The translations under genes were made by a program, and so were the position numbers. A DNA stretch of 44,785 nucleotides, from assembly GCA_025201865.1 (NCBI GenBank), contig MU602724.1, forward strand, positions 9,683-54,467. The letters are read 5' to 3'. Position 1 is the stretch's first letter; every line of letters begins with the position of its first letter. Below the pieces are notes generated by a model that was not told where the DNA came from, searched no databases, and saw only the letters and a program-made list of their open reading frames with translations. Source of the DNA: Ramicandelaber brevisporus. Taxonomy: Eukaryota > Kickxellomycota > Ramicandelaberales > Ramicandelaberaceae. Positions 16,921 through 25,896 of the stretch are shown one piece after another.

Positions 16921-17438
16921 CGTTTGGCAATCAATTCGTTTGTTTGTGTGTCTGTCTGTGTGTGTGTTTGTGATTCTGTTTGTTTATTTCGGTCTGTTTG
17001 CTCGAGAGAGAAGTTAATAAAAATAAACAATGGCATAGAGTGTATCGCACAACTGATCATTTCATCGCTTGAATAAGGTGAATCGCAGGTTGCTTGGTGG
17101 CCATGAATCGAAGTGAACCCATTTGCCTATTGTCGTAGTCCATAAGCAAGTGTGCTTGGCTCCTCATAGTCTGTGAGTATTGGATGGATGAATGAGTAGC
17201 CTAGGCCGCTTCTCAATGTCTCGAATAACTCGAGTTAGGATATCGTTGCTGTCGAAGATGATTATGAGACCACGAGTTGGCGATTTTATTCGCGTTTGTT
17301 CTGTTCTGTTAGTCGCGAAAGGAGGTGACTGGTTTGTTCTCTCTGATCTCAACTACTCGACTGAAGATTGACCACTACCAACAACAGCAGCAACAGCAGC
17401 AGAACAGAACAGCAGATCTACCCAGCAGCCAGCCAGCT
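16921..17438. promoter_or_regulatory. Divergent promoter between TOF1 and the zinc-finger gene
   Basis: This 518-bp region separates two divergent start codons. Near TOF1 it has a TG-rich run (TTTGTTTGTGTGTCTGTCTG). Near the zinc-finger gene it has a CAACAG-rich leader (about 17380-17415), which extends the downstream frame without an ATG. I see no RNA gene here. Confidence 0.4.
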
Positions 17439-19484
17439 ATGTCGACCGTGAAGATCAAGACGGAGCCAACTGAAACAGTAACAGCAACAGCAGCAGTTGA
17501 CGTGAAAGTCAAGCTCGAACTGAGTCTCTCAACAAGTGATATCAAACTCGAACAACACACTTCAGACATTGACGCCAAAGTCGAGTCTGACTCAGGTATT
17601 GAGAGCGAAGAAGACTACATCAAATCAGAGAACGATTATGACGATGACCAGAACCAGTTCACAATAATTCCCAAGATACAGCGACGCTTCATCTGCGAAT
17701 ATCCTGGATGTGGTCGTAGTTTCAACTCTTCCAGTGAACTGAAAATGCATCAGCATGAGCACAGACTCCAAACAGATATCACTGTAGCTGGAAAGACTTA
17801 CACTCTTAGTCGACAATCGTTAAATGACCGATGGCCATGTCCAATTCAGGAATGTTCATCAACAACAATAACAGTTAATTCTGCAGGTGGTCATATACGA
17901 ACAGTTCACGGTAATATGACGAGACAGCAACAACACCAGCAGCAACCTCAAGAAAAGAAGACTCAGCGTAAACTTTATTTCCTTGATGTGGATGACTTTT
18001 ACATGAATGGAGTTCGTTATGGATATCATAGTACTATTGGAGTGTTCATTTGTCACGAATGCAGATTGGTGCCAGAATGTTTGCTAACTCATTTACAACA
18101 GAAACATGGATTTGGTGAGAAGTTGATTGACAACCCTGCTCTGCCAGATAGTGCAGTAAATGCAAATGTAGATCCCAATACTAATCAGCACACCAGCAAC
18201 ACGCATCTCGCTTCAGCAATTAGTCAACCATATCGGCAGCAGCATCCAGATATTGTTCAAGGCTGGCTTTGTGGTACATCCGGCTGTGGTTATTGTGGTT
18301 ATACAGTTGATGGTAAGAGAGATCACAAAAGAACTATTCATCAGGGTGAGCAATTAACAACTGTGCCAGCGCTTGTGTTGCGCCTTGTATGTTCGAAAAC
18401 ACAGACTTTGTATTTTCTCATTGCTCGCATTGATCAGGCAAGCGGTGCTGTCGCAACTAGTAGGAACAGAGTGAATTGGCACCATATCGACTACAGTCAC
18501 AATGGATTGGACACTCCAGGTGAGAATGAAGATGATACTGACCAGAATGGGACCACAGAAACATCCAACGAAAGGCGACAATATTTTTGTAATCATGATG
18601 GTTGCGGGCAGTTCTTCAGTTCAGCTCCTCAACTTCGTACGCATCGACGCGATCACAAATGTGAAGCTGCAATCAATGTACATGGCAAAAATTACACTCT
18701 TAGTCGTCAATCTTTGGATGATCGGTGGCCATGTCCAATTCTAGATTGTGAATCAACATGCAAAACAGTTCGCGCTACTCGAAACCATATTATTTATTTT
18801 CATAACACATCGATGAAACATAAACGTGCGAACAGTGGAGATGACGACAGTCAGCAACAGGAGCAGCAGATTATCAAAAAGAGACAGTACACCTTTTATT
18901 ATTTAAATGTAGATGATTTCTACGCTATTGGTACTAGGTGTGGCTACCACACTACGACTGGAGTGTTCATTTGTCACGGGTGTCAATTGGTGCCAGAATG
19001 CCTGCTAACTCATTTAAATCAGAAACATAGATATGGTGGGAAATCTATTGAAAGCTCTGCTCTACCAGAAAGTGCAGTCAATGCAAGGGCCATTCCCAAC
19101 ATTAACCAGCACACCAGCAACCCACGTCTCGCATCGGTAATTCGCGAACCATATCAACAGCAACATCCAGATATTGTCCAAGGTTGGCTGTGTGCCATAT
19201 CAGACTGTGATTATTGCTGTTCCACTCTAAGGTCTAGGTATAAGCATAGGTACGCGGAGCATAGAGGCGAACGACTATTAACTGTGCATGCTCTTGTGTT
19301 ACAATTGGTTTATGCGAATGATCACCTTTCGTGCTTTCTCATTACTCGGCTGGACACAATCGCCAACAACAGCGCCAAGCCAGCTAACTCTGCGAGTGAG
19401 TACAATAGCGAATGTGATGACGAAGAGTATGATGGCGATGAATTGGTGCTGAGCGATTATAGTGACGATGATGATAGCTATTAG
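17439..19484 (+). CDS. C2H2 zinc-finger protein with two tandem ~298-residue modules
   Basis: This 681-residue protein starts at ATG 17439. An acidic, Lys/Thr-rich N-terminus with IKTEP and IKSEND motifs (candidate SUMO sites) precedes two tandem modules starting at about residues 84 and 382. Each has a C2H2 finger (CEYPGCGRSF/CNHDGCGQFF), the shared block YTLSRQSL-x-DRWPCPI, a second finger, YFLDVDDFY/YYLNVDDFY, the element GVFICHECRLVPECLLTHL and HPDIVQGWLC with another C/H cluster, and finally an ALVL-L-V strand. The ICxxC...P..LLTHL..KH element recalls DUF3505-like fungal proteins. The acidic C-terminus ends at residue 681. It is likely nuclear and nucleic-acid-binding, and no target is known. 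The modules arose by internal duplication. Confidence 0.72.
   Translation: MSTVKIKTEPTETVTATAAVDVKVKLELSLSTSDIKLEQHTSDIDAKVESDSGIESEEDYIKSENDYDDDQNQFTIIPKIQRRFICEYPGCGRSFNSSSELKMHQHEHRLQTDITVAGKTYTLSRQSLNDRWPCPIQECSSTTITVNSAGGHIRTVHGNMTRQQQHQQQPQEKKTQRKLYFLDVDDFYMNGVRYGYHSTIGVFICHECRLVPECLLTHLQQKHGFGEKLIDNPALPDSAVNANVDPNTNQHTSNTHLASAISQPYRQQHPDIVQGWLCGTSGCGYCGYTVDGKRDHKRTIHQGEQLTTVPALVLRLVCSKTQTLYFLIARIDQASGAVATSRNRVNWHHIDYSHNGLDTPGENEDDTDQNGTTETSNERRQYFCNHDGCGQFFSSAPQLRTHRRDHKCEAAINVHGKNYTLSRQSLDDRWPCPILDCESTCKTVRATRNHIIYFHNTSMKHKRANSGDDDSQQQEQQIIKKRQYTFYYLNVDDFYAIGTRCGYHTTTGVFICHGCQLVPECLLTHLNQKHRYGGKSIESSALPESAVNARAIPNINQHTSNPRLASVIREPYQQQHPDIVQGWLCAISDCDYCCSTLRSRYKHRYAEHRGERLLTVHALVLQLVYANDHLSCFLITRLDTIANNSAKPANSASEYNSECDDEEYDGDELVLSDYSDDDDSY
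17688..18581 (+). repeat. Internal zinc-finger module, copy 1
   Basis: Copy 1 of an in-frame tandem duplication. It starts at the Phe of FICEYPGC and is offset from copy 2 by 894 bp (298 codons). The order of the shared blocks is the same in both copies. Confidence 0.75.
18582..19360 (+). repeat. Internal zinc-finger module, copy 2
   Basis: Copy 2 of the tandem duplication. It starts at the Tyr of YFCNHDGC and ends near FLITRLD. Similarity is obvious in protein and visible in DNA (for example GGCCATGTCCAATT in both). Confidence 0.75.
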
Positions 19485-20050
19485 CTTTAACCAGCAACAA
19501 CTGTTGCCAATGTTACACATTAATTTTAAAAAGACAAACAAGATTGACACAACTTTAGAGGATTTCATCGCGGAAGAGGATAACGAGGGGATGCACACAT
19601 TGCTGTTCTTGAGCGATGAGCTGCGTGTGGCAAGATGCCGCGATATGCGCAGCCATTCTTCGTGAATTCAGCACAAAAAAAAACAACACAGTTCGTCCAA
19701 TGGCGACAGACGAGATGACGGAATCAGTGTGCAATTTTACTCGTCATTGTAAAAGAAAAATGAATGAGTGAATGAGTGCACCGATTACCAAATTATCAAG
19801 ATTGCTACATCAGCGTTTTGTGTTGCTGACCCAAGCACGCGCAGTCCCCACGCATTTAGGATTTGAAATCAGTTCAAGTCAACTCAAGTCTCCCGGCCCG
19901 GCCCCAAATTGCATGTTTTATGAGCTCGGAATTCTTTCGCACGCTTCGAGCAACACGCAATCAGCGACAGCAACAACTTCCTACTCAATCTTCACTCCAA
20001 TCCCGCTCCAACAATAGTAACAAAAGCAACAAAAGAAAGCAACTGCCATC
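19485..20050. promoter_or_regulatory. Intergenic region and leader of the cystathionine beta-synthase gene
   Basis: This 566-bp gap has no confidently supported gene. A 51-codon ATG frame (19512-19665) is present but unsupported. The last 100 bp are C/A/T-rich with CAACAAAAG repeats before the ATG at 20051. Confidence 0.4.
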
Positions 20051-21796
20051 ATGTCCGAGTCTGCTACCGCCAAGTGCACCTGCCCCGCCTTCAACAAGCC
20101 GCACCGTCACATCCCAAGGTAGGTTCAACGAGCTCGTCCAGACGTTTATGCGCGTCTCTACAGCCTTGCATCTCGCTCTACGCAGCAAAAGTGACACTGA
20201 CACGTTCCTCCTTTCTCAACGCTTGATAACTTCAATTGCTATCGTCATTGCCATTGCCATTGCCATTGCCATTGCTACAGTGTTCCAGAGCCACCAATTC
20301 TGGACACCATTCTTGAGCACATTGGCAACACCCCGCTTGTCCGCGTCAACAAGATTGCCAAGTCTGCCGGTCTCGAGTGCGAGCTGCTTGCCAAGTGCGA
20401 GTTCTTCAATGCCGGTGGCTCCGTCAAGGATCGCATTGGTCGCCGCATGGTTGAAGAGGCTGAGCGCGACGGCATTCTCAAGCCAGGCTCCACCATCATT
20501 GAGCCAACCTCAGGCAACACTGGTATCGGTCTTGCTCTTGCCGCTGCTGTCAAGGGCTATCGCGCCATCATCACCCTGCCAGAGAAGATGAGCCAGGAAA
20601 AGGTTGATGTGCTGAAGGCGCTCGGTGCTGAGATTATCCGTACCCCCACTGAGGCTGCCTGGGATGCCCCAGAGTCCCACATTGGAGTTGCCAAGAAGCT
20701 CAACGCCGAGATTCCAAACTCTGTCATCCTGGACCAGTATGCCAACCCATTCAACCCAATTGCCCACTACGACAACACTGCCGAGGAGATTCTGCGCCAG
20801 TGCGATGGCAAGATTGATATGCTTGTTGCTGGTGCTGGTACTGGTGGCACCATTTCTGGCATCGCCCGCAAGATTAAGGAGAAGGTTCCAAGCTGCATTG
20901 TGGTTGGTGTTGACCCGCATGGCTCCATCTTGGCCGAGCCTGCCGAGCTCAACACTGCCACCGACGGCCTGCCATACAAGGTCGAGGGCATTGGCTATGA
21001 CTTCATCCCAGATGTGCTTGACCGCTCTCTGATTGACAAGTGGATCAAGTCCAACGACGACGACTCTTTCACCATGGCTCGCCGTCTGATTCGCGAGGAG
21101 GGTCTCCTGTGCGGTGGTTCCTCTGGCACTGCCATGGCTGCCGCTGTTGAGGCCGCCAAGTCGCTCAAGAAGGGCCAGCGCTGCGTTGTCATTCTGCCAG
21201 ACTCTGTCCGCAACTACATGACCAAGTTCCTCAACGACGAGTGGATGGCTACCCACGGCTTCCTCGACAAGGTTGCCCAGCCTGCTCCATCCGCCGCCGC
21301 CGTCTCATCTGCCTCCGACGCCAGTCTGTGGTCTGCCGAGGCCCTCAAGGGAGCCACCATCAAGGACCTTCACCTCCAGGAGGCCGTCTCCATCCCAGCT
21401 GACACCCACGCTCGCGATGCCATTGCTCTGATGGAGTCCAAGGGCTTCAGCCAGCTCCCAGTTGTCAGCGTCGATAACGATGCTCGTCTCGTCGGCCTCG
21501 TGACCCTCGGTAACCTCCTGTCTCGCATCTCCAGCGGCCGCGTCACTCCAACCACTGCCGTCAGCGAGATCATGTTCCACTTCGTGACTGGTGGCCATTC
21601 GTACACTGAAGTCAACGTGGACACTCCGCTTGCTGCCATGTCCAAGTTCTTTGAGGCTCACAGCTCTGCCATCGTTACCAAGCGTACTGGTGACAGCGCC
21701 AAGTTCCCGAGCGGCCCAGTCAAGGTCAAGGACCTTGTGCCAGTCCATGTGGTTACCAAGCTCGATCTGCTTGCCTACATCATGAAGAAGTTCTAA
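20051..21796 (+). CDS. CYS4: Cystathionine beta-synthase (one intron)
   Basis: Coding parts are 20051-20118 and 20281-21796, giving 527 residues. The enzyme condenses homocysteine and serine to cystathionine, the first transsulfuration step. The PLP lysine is Lys72 in GGSVKDRIG and the phosphate loop is SGNTGIG at about 100-106. [18 protein letters not shown] and VEGIGYDF follow, then CGGSSGTA. Residues about 375-527 hold a pair of regulatory CBS motifs ([14 protein letters not shown]...[10 protein letters not shown]), as in yeast Cys4 and human CBS. The N-terminus, [12 protein letters not shown] at residues 9-20, resembles the animal haem-ligand segment, where Cys and Pro-His are the ligand motif. 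Yeast Cys4 lacks haem. The exon junction is supported by GTAGGT and ACAG sites and by unbroken homology across it. Confidence 0.95.
20119..20280 (+). other. Spliceosomal intron of the cystathionine beta-synthase gene (162 bp, phase 2)
   Basis: It begins GTAGGT after codon 22 plus two bases and ends TACAG. TTGATAAC at about 20223 is a possible branch region. Near the 3' end are about five ATTGCC hexamers (20246-20275). If retained, the frame stops at once (AGG-TAG). Removal joins HIP to SVPEPPILD with perfect family context. Confidence 0.9.
20246..20275 (+). repeat. (ATTGCC)n hexamer repeat in the intron
   Basis: About five tandem ATTGCC units can be read directly, ending 5 bp before the 3' splice site. 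Confidence 0.85.
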
Positions 21797-21819
21797 ATTC
21801 ACAAGTTTGTTGTTGGTGC

Positions 21820-21851
21820 TAACGTAACGTAACTTAACTTAACTTAACTTA
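21820..21851 (+). repeat. AACGT/AACTT pentamer repeat after the CBS gene
   Basis: Tandem TAACG then TAACT pentamers (about six units) lie in the 3' region, 25 bp after the stop. This is a low-complexity array with no assigned role. Confidence 0.8.
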
Positions 21852-21990
21852 TTCTCCTTTTTATTGTTCTTTTTTATTGTTCCTTTTCTAGGTGTTTCAT
21901 TATTTTTGCTCAAGCTAACGGACACTCAACTCTTTTTTGTTTTCTTTTTCCATGATTTTACATTCTTTTACTAGATGAGGTGTTAGTTTA

Positions 21991-24024
21991 TTACAAATGA
22001 CGACTTGACGATGACGATGATGATGATGATGACGATGATGACGATGTAGCCTTTGCGTATTCCTCAGCAACATGGTCAGCCGAGCGGCGCATTTCCTCCG
22101 AAATCTTAGAGTACGATTCATTCAACGAGCGACGCGCCTCATCAAATGCACCTTGCATTTCCGACTCCATCTTCTTTCCAGAATCCTTCACATCCTTCAC
22201 CGCACCCTGCGCCATCTTCATCAGCTCCTCGCCAGCTTCATTCACCTCACCCATTGTCTTTTTCATGTCATCCACTGACTTGTTGACAGCGTCTTTGGTC
22301 TCATTGGCACGCTGAGAGCCCCAGTTGAACCAGCGGCTAGTCTCTTCACGAACTGTGGCGCCAACTTCCTGAGCGGACTTGCCGGCACTATCCATCGTGC
22401 GTTTGGTGGCATGTGGAATGTCGGCGCCAATATCGTAAGCAGTGCGCGAGAGTTCCTCAGCTCGTGTACCGGCACTGTGGGCAGTGCTCTTCAGAGAATC
22501 AGCTGCAGAGTGAACGGCAGATGTGGAGTCGTCAATGGCAGATTTGGACCAGTTGAACCAGGAATCAGCAGTTTGAGATGCCTTGTTGGAAGTATCACGA
22601 ATGGCCGTGGAGAGGTTCTTGGCAGCAGAGTCAATATCACGAGCCATGCCACCCATTGATGGCGAGGTCTTTGCGGATGACTTTGCAGATGACTTTGCGG
22701 AAGATGACGATGATGAAAGCGCAGCATCTTTGGCGAGACGTTCGCGATGGCGCTGTTCCTTGCGCGTCGCGGCTTTTCCACGTCCACTGCTCTTGGAACC
22801 TGATGCCAGACCACTGGGTTTACGAGACGAGGCAGTTGGCAAGGCTGGCACAGACCGTGATTTGGATGTTTCACCGCTGGCTGGAATACTGTGAGCCCAG
22901 CGGAACCACCCGCTTTCATGCTTCTCGTTACTACCGGCACTGGGTGAAGCTGGTGCCGATGTACGAGTACTGGCCAATGCAGTCTCGTCCTTGGTTGGCT
23001 TGTAGGTGTTCCAATCAAAAATGTGCCATGACGACGTCGATGACGCTGTTGAACTTGGTGAGCCTGGCGCAACCGACGACGACGACGACGACGGAGATGA
23101 CGAGGATGAATGAATAGGATGACCAACGGCGCCAATGGTGCTTGCTTCAATGATCGGGTGAGTTCCCCATGCTCCATGCCACTCTGAACCAGATGCCACC
23201 GCTGCACCAGCTGCCGGTGATTGTTGAACAAGACGACCAGATGCACCACGGGCATACTGTTCCAATTGCTTGCGGGCACGCTCTGCATGATCAACTGTCA
23301 CGTTGTCATCATCGCTACCCATGTTTGGCAATGCCATGACAAAGTCACGAAACTCTTCACCGCTGCCCAACCCCATCACCTGGTTCTGGTTATTCCGTAC
23401 AGGTGGCTGCGTCATGGGTGGGTGGAATTCACCGTCAGAATCAATCGGCTTTACTGGCTTCTGAATCAGCGTGGCCATTTCGAGCTGCTTGATGGACCCC
23501 TTGGCACGCTCGAGATTGTCGGCAGTCTGCTTGGCAATCTTCAATGCGCGCAGCTCGGCATCTTGCCATTCCATCTCCTCGCGCGTACGGCGTTCATCAT
23601 CGCGGAATCGAGCAAATTTACGGAGAGCATCAGTCACCTGGCTGAGGAATCCAGTGCTACCGCCAGTCTCAGACATGCCACCGTTGCTAATGTTGACGGA
23701 CGAAGGAGATGACTTGGATGCCATAGCTGCTTGAGCAGATGCAGGACTGAGAGTAACAACAGCACCAGCATCATCGCCCTTGGCATTCATAGAGGCAATG
23801 TCTTCATCGGGGTTGCGGGTAGCAAGTATATAGCCTGCAGTTAAGCCAGCACCAGCAACACCAACCCAGAACGCAGTGGTCATCCAGCTGCCACTAGACT
23901 CAGCTATTGGACCACCACCAGACGCAAAGTGGCGACGCGCCGACATCACCGTTGGTGACCACACGCGACAACGGCGGTATCCGAAGGCATTAGCTGGACG
24001 AGCAAGCTTCGTAAAATACAGCAT
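21991..24024 (-). CDS. Mitochondrial membrane protein with repeated WFxW motifs
   Basis: I recognise no family for this 677-residue protein. Residues 1-35 form an Arg-rich, acid-free presequence (KLARPANAFGYRRCRVW), followed by one membrane helix at about 47-69. This fits an inner- or outer-membrane mitochondrial protein. A short charged coiled coil lies at about 135-185. The middle is Ser/Pro/Gly-rich. From about residue 440 to the end it is a long run of amphipathic Ala/Ser/Lys/Glu helices, like LEA or apolipoprotein-type lipid-associating repeats. WFRW or WFNW occurs at residues 373-376, 489-492 and 565-568. The protein ends in a long polySer run encoded by TCG/TCA repeats (22000-22045). 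Speculatively it is a membrane-shaping or lipid-binding protein. Confidence 0.6.
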   Translation of the reverse strand: MLYFTKLARPANAFGYRRCRVWSPTVMSARRHFASGGGPIAESSGSWMTTAFWVGVAGAGLTAGYILATRNPDEDIASMNAKGDDAGAVVTLSPASAQAAMASKSSPSSVNISNGGMSETGGSTGFLSQVTDALRKFARFRDDERRTREEMEWQDAELRALKIAKQTADNLERAKGSIKQLEMATLIQKPVKPIDSDGEFHPPMTQPPVRNNQNQVMGLGSGEEFRDFVMALPNMGSDDDNVTVDHAERARKQLEQYARGASGRLVQQSPAAGAAVASGSEWHGAWGTHPIIEASTIGAVGHPIHSSSSSPSSSSSSVAPGSPSSTASSTSSWHIFDWNTYKPTKDETALASTRTSAPASPSAGSNEKHESGWFRWAHSIPASGETSKSRSVPALPTASSRKPSGLASGSKSSGRGKAATRKEQRHRERLAKDAALSSSSSSAKSSAKSSAKTSPSMGGMARDIDSAAKNLSTAIRDTSNKASQTADSWFNWSKSAIDDSTSAVHSAADSLKSTAHSAGTRAEELSRTAYDIGADIPHATKRTMDSAGKSAQEVGATVREETSRWFNWGSQRANETKDAVNKSVDDMKKTMGEVNEAGEELMKMAQGAVKDVKDSGKKMESEMQGAFDEARRSLNESYSKISEEMRRSADHVAEEYAKATSSSSSSSSSSSSSSRHL

Positions 24025-24359
24025 GGTTTCTAGTGATACAACAGTATGTATTGTTATTATTACTATTACTTTTTTGTGAGAGTCGTTTCGAAGAAGCTAT
24101 CTGTTTCAGATGTGAAGCTGTCATCCAGGTCTTGGAAGTGTTTCAGTTCTTGAATGGGAATCAAGCAATCAAAAAAATCACTCGCCACCTGAGCAAATTA
24201 CTATCTTTTCATTTCTCATTTCTTCAAGTGACATTCTGTGCTAACTCGAGTTTCTACGTACGCCTATTAAGATGTTGGAAAGAACTTTAAAGAGACAGGG
24301 TTGTGCGTTTGCATGCTTAGACGAGAATGGAAAAGGGGGGGCTGTGTGCAAATTTGCAT
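24025..24359. promoter_or_regulatory. Promoter of the WFxW gene and 3' region of the wall-protein gene
   Basis: This 335-bp gap lies between two minus-strand genes. It includes a TTATTATTACTATTAC run near 24050-24070 and a G-rich AAAAGGGGGGGC at about 24330-24340. I saw no gene. Confidence 0.3.
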
Positions 24360-25241
24360 TTAGAAGAAGTTCATGCCGACGATGGCAGCAGCAGCGACAG
24401 AGAGGGCGGCAACTGGGGAAGCGCCCATGGAAGCAGAGTTGCCCTTGGTATCCTTGCCATCACCGCTTGAGCCAGAGGCGTTAGCCTTGAAAGTGGCACC
24501 GTTAGTGAAGTCACCAGTTGGGGCCTTTGGCAGACCAAGGTCCAGAGGCTGGGCAGTGTAGTCAGAGCCTGGAAGCAGGGAGGAAGAGTTGGTGGCGCCG
24601 TTGTCAGTGTAGGAGATGTTGACAAAGGATGGAACAAAGTACTGCTGTGGGATCTGGTTTGGGTTGGCACCTGCGGCTGGGGCTGGAGCATTTGGATCCT
24701 TGACCAGCTCAACACCAGCGTTGATGTAGACTGGCTTAGACCAGTCCTTGGCCAAAACGATGAGGGAGTTCGAGGTGGTGTTGAATGGAGCAGAGCCGGT
24801 CAAACCAGTGAGGGTAATGGCTGAGGAGAAGGCGATGGTGACGCTGTTGAGGACAGCCTTGTCCGAGGCGGTTGGTGGAACGACTGGCTGGGTCTTTCCG
24901 CGTGGGACGTAGGTCAAGTTGAAGCCAATGGTGTTCTGTGGCTTGCTGTCGTCAAGGTAGTCAATCTCCGTGAACAAGAAGATACCCAGTGGGTTGGTGG
25001 TGGCCAGGGTGGCTGGAACAATGCGGTTGATAACGCCAGCAATGTTATTGTCCGTCACGAGGAAGTTGGTATCCTTACCACCAACGTTGCCAAAGCCAGA
25101 TGGGCCGCTGTTAACAACGGGCAACATGCCGCCGTTCTGGGTGTTTGGCAGGGCATTGCGAGTTGGCTGCTGTGGCTGCTGCTGGGCAGAGGCGGCGGCA
25201 GCGAAGGCGGCGAGGGCGACGATGGCGTTGCGGGAGAACAT
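24360..25241 (-). CDS. Probable GPI-anchored secreted cell-wall protein
   Basis: This 293-residue protein uses ATG 25241. The signal peptide covers about residues 1-19 (IVALAAFAAAASA, then Gln-rich). The body is beta-rich, Thr/Ser/Asn/Pro-rich and has no cysteine in the mature chain. It contains several N-glycosylation sequons (NLT, NTT, NIS, NSS, NAS). The tail is a Ser/Gly/Asp/Lys linker followed by a terminal hydrophobic segment (ASPVAALSVAAAAIVGMNFF), the classic GPI-attachment signal. GC-rich, strongly biased codons suggest high expression. I recognise no family; an abundant fungal wall or surface protein is the likely role. The 3' end lies against a short gap without neighbours on the same transcript. 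Confidence 0.7.
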   Translation of the reverse strand: MFSRNAIVALAAFAAAASAQQQPQQPTRNALPNTQNGGMLPVVNSGPSGFGNVGGKDTNFLVTDNNIAGVINRIVPATLATTNPLGIFLFTEIDYLDDSKPQNTIGFNLTYVPRGKTQPVVPPTASDKAVLNSVTIAFSSAITLTGLTGSAPFNTTSNSLIVLAKDWSKPVYINAGVELVKDPNAPAPAAGANPNQIPQQYFVPSFVNISYTDNGATNSSSLLPGSDYTAQPLDLGLPKAPTGDFTNGATFKANASGSSGDGKDTKGNSASMGASPVAALSVAAAAIVGMNFF

Positions 25242-25896
25242 TGCGCACAATAAGGAGGACGACGTTGGAAAGATGACGACGATTGAGGAGAGGAGGGAGG
25301 ATGAAGGAGACGGTGAGTGTTTGAAGCAAACGATCTTGCTAGTCCAGCGTAGCAGGGGTTCGGTAGCTTTCGAGGGTTGTTGGAGGTGGAGGAAAGATTT
25401 GCAGAAAGAATGAAAGCAGAAGCAGAAGAAGCAGAAGAAGCAAAAGTAGAAGTGGAGGCAAGCAACGACTAGCTGAATCGGTGCGACTACCAGTTCTCAC
25501 TCTCTCGCAAATAAGAGAGACAAAAGAGGAGCTTTAAAAATAAACAGAAAAAAGAAAAAGGAACGGACCCCCATCCTTCTAGCACACACACTCACACTCA
25601 AAAATATCCCTCACGCATACACACCGCTTCAAGGAACACAACGGCGGAGGTTCCAGCAAGCCAGGCAGGCAAGCAAGTAGGCAAGCAAGTTGATGTCGTG
25701 AGAGAAAGCGAAGGAGAAAGAGAGAGCCAAAAACGTCAACATCCGCTACGAAAGAAAGAAACAACAGCAAAAATAGCTCCGCCCAATTGCCAGGGGTTGG
25801 AGCTCGGATCGTACACTCTGCCTCCGAAAAAAAAACTCGATTCTAAAAACAGCTTGCCTTGCCGTCTGTCTTTATTTTTTCTTAGTCTGAAGCGAG
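25242..25896. promoter_or_regulatory. Divergent promoter between the wall-protein and Mgr3-like genes
   Basis: This 655-bp region separates two divergent starts. On the wall-protein side it is purine-rich on + (GAGGAGAGGAGGGAGG, AGAAGCAGAAGAAG), meaning CT-rich leader for that gene. GCAAGCAAGTAGGCAAGCAAG repeats occur at about 25670-25690. I find no gene. Confidence 0.4.

Noticed and set aside
19512-19665. 51-codon ATG frame after the zinc-finger gene
   Set aside because: It has no recognisable family and no good start context, and it sits in the expected 3' UTR. It could be real but cannot be supported.
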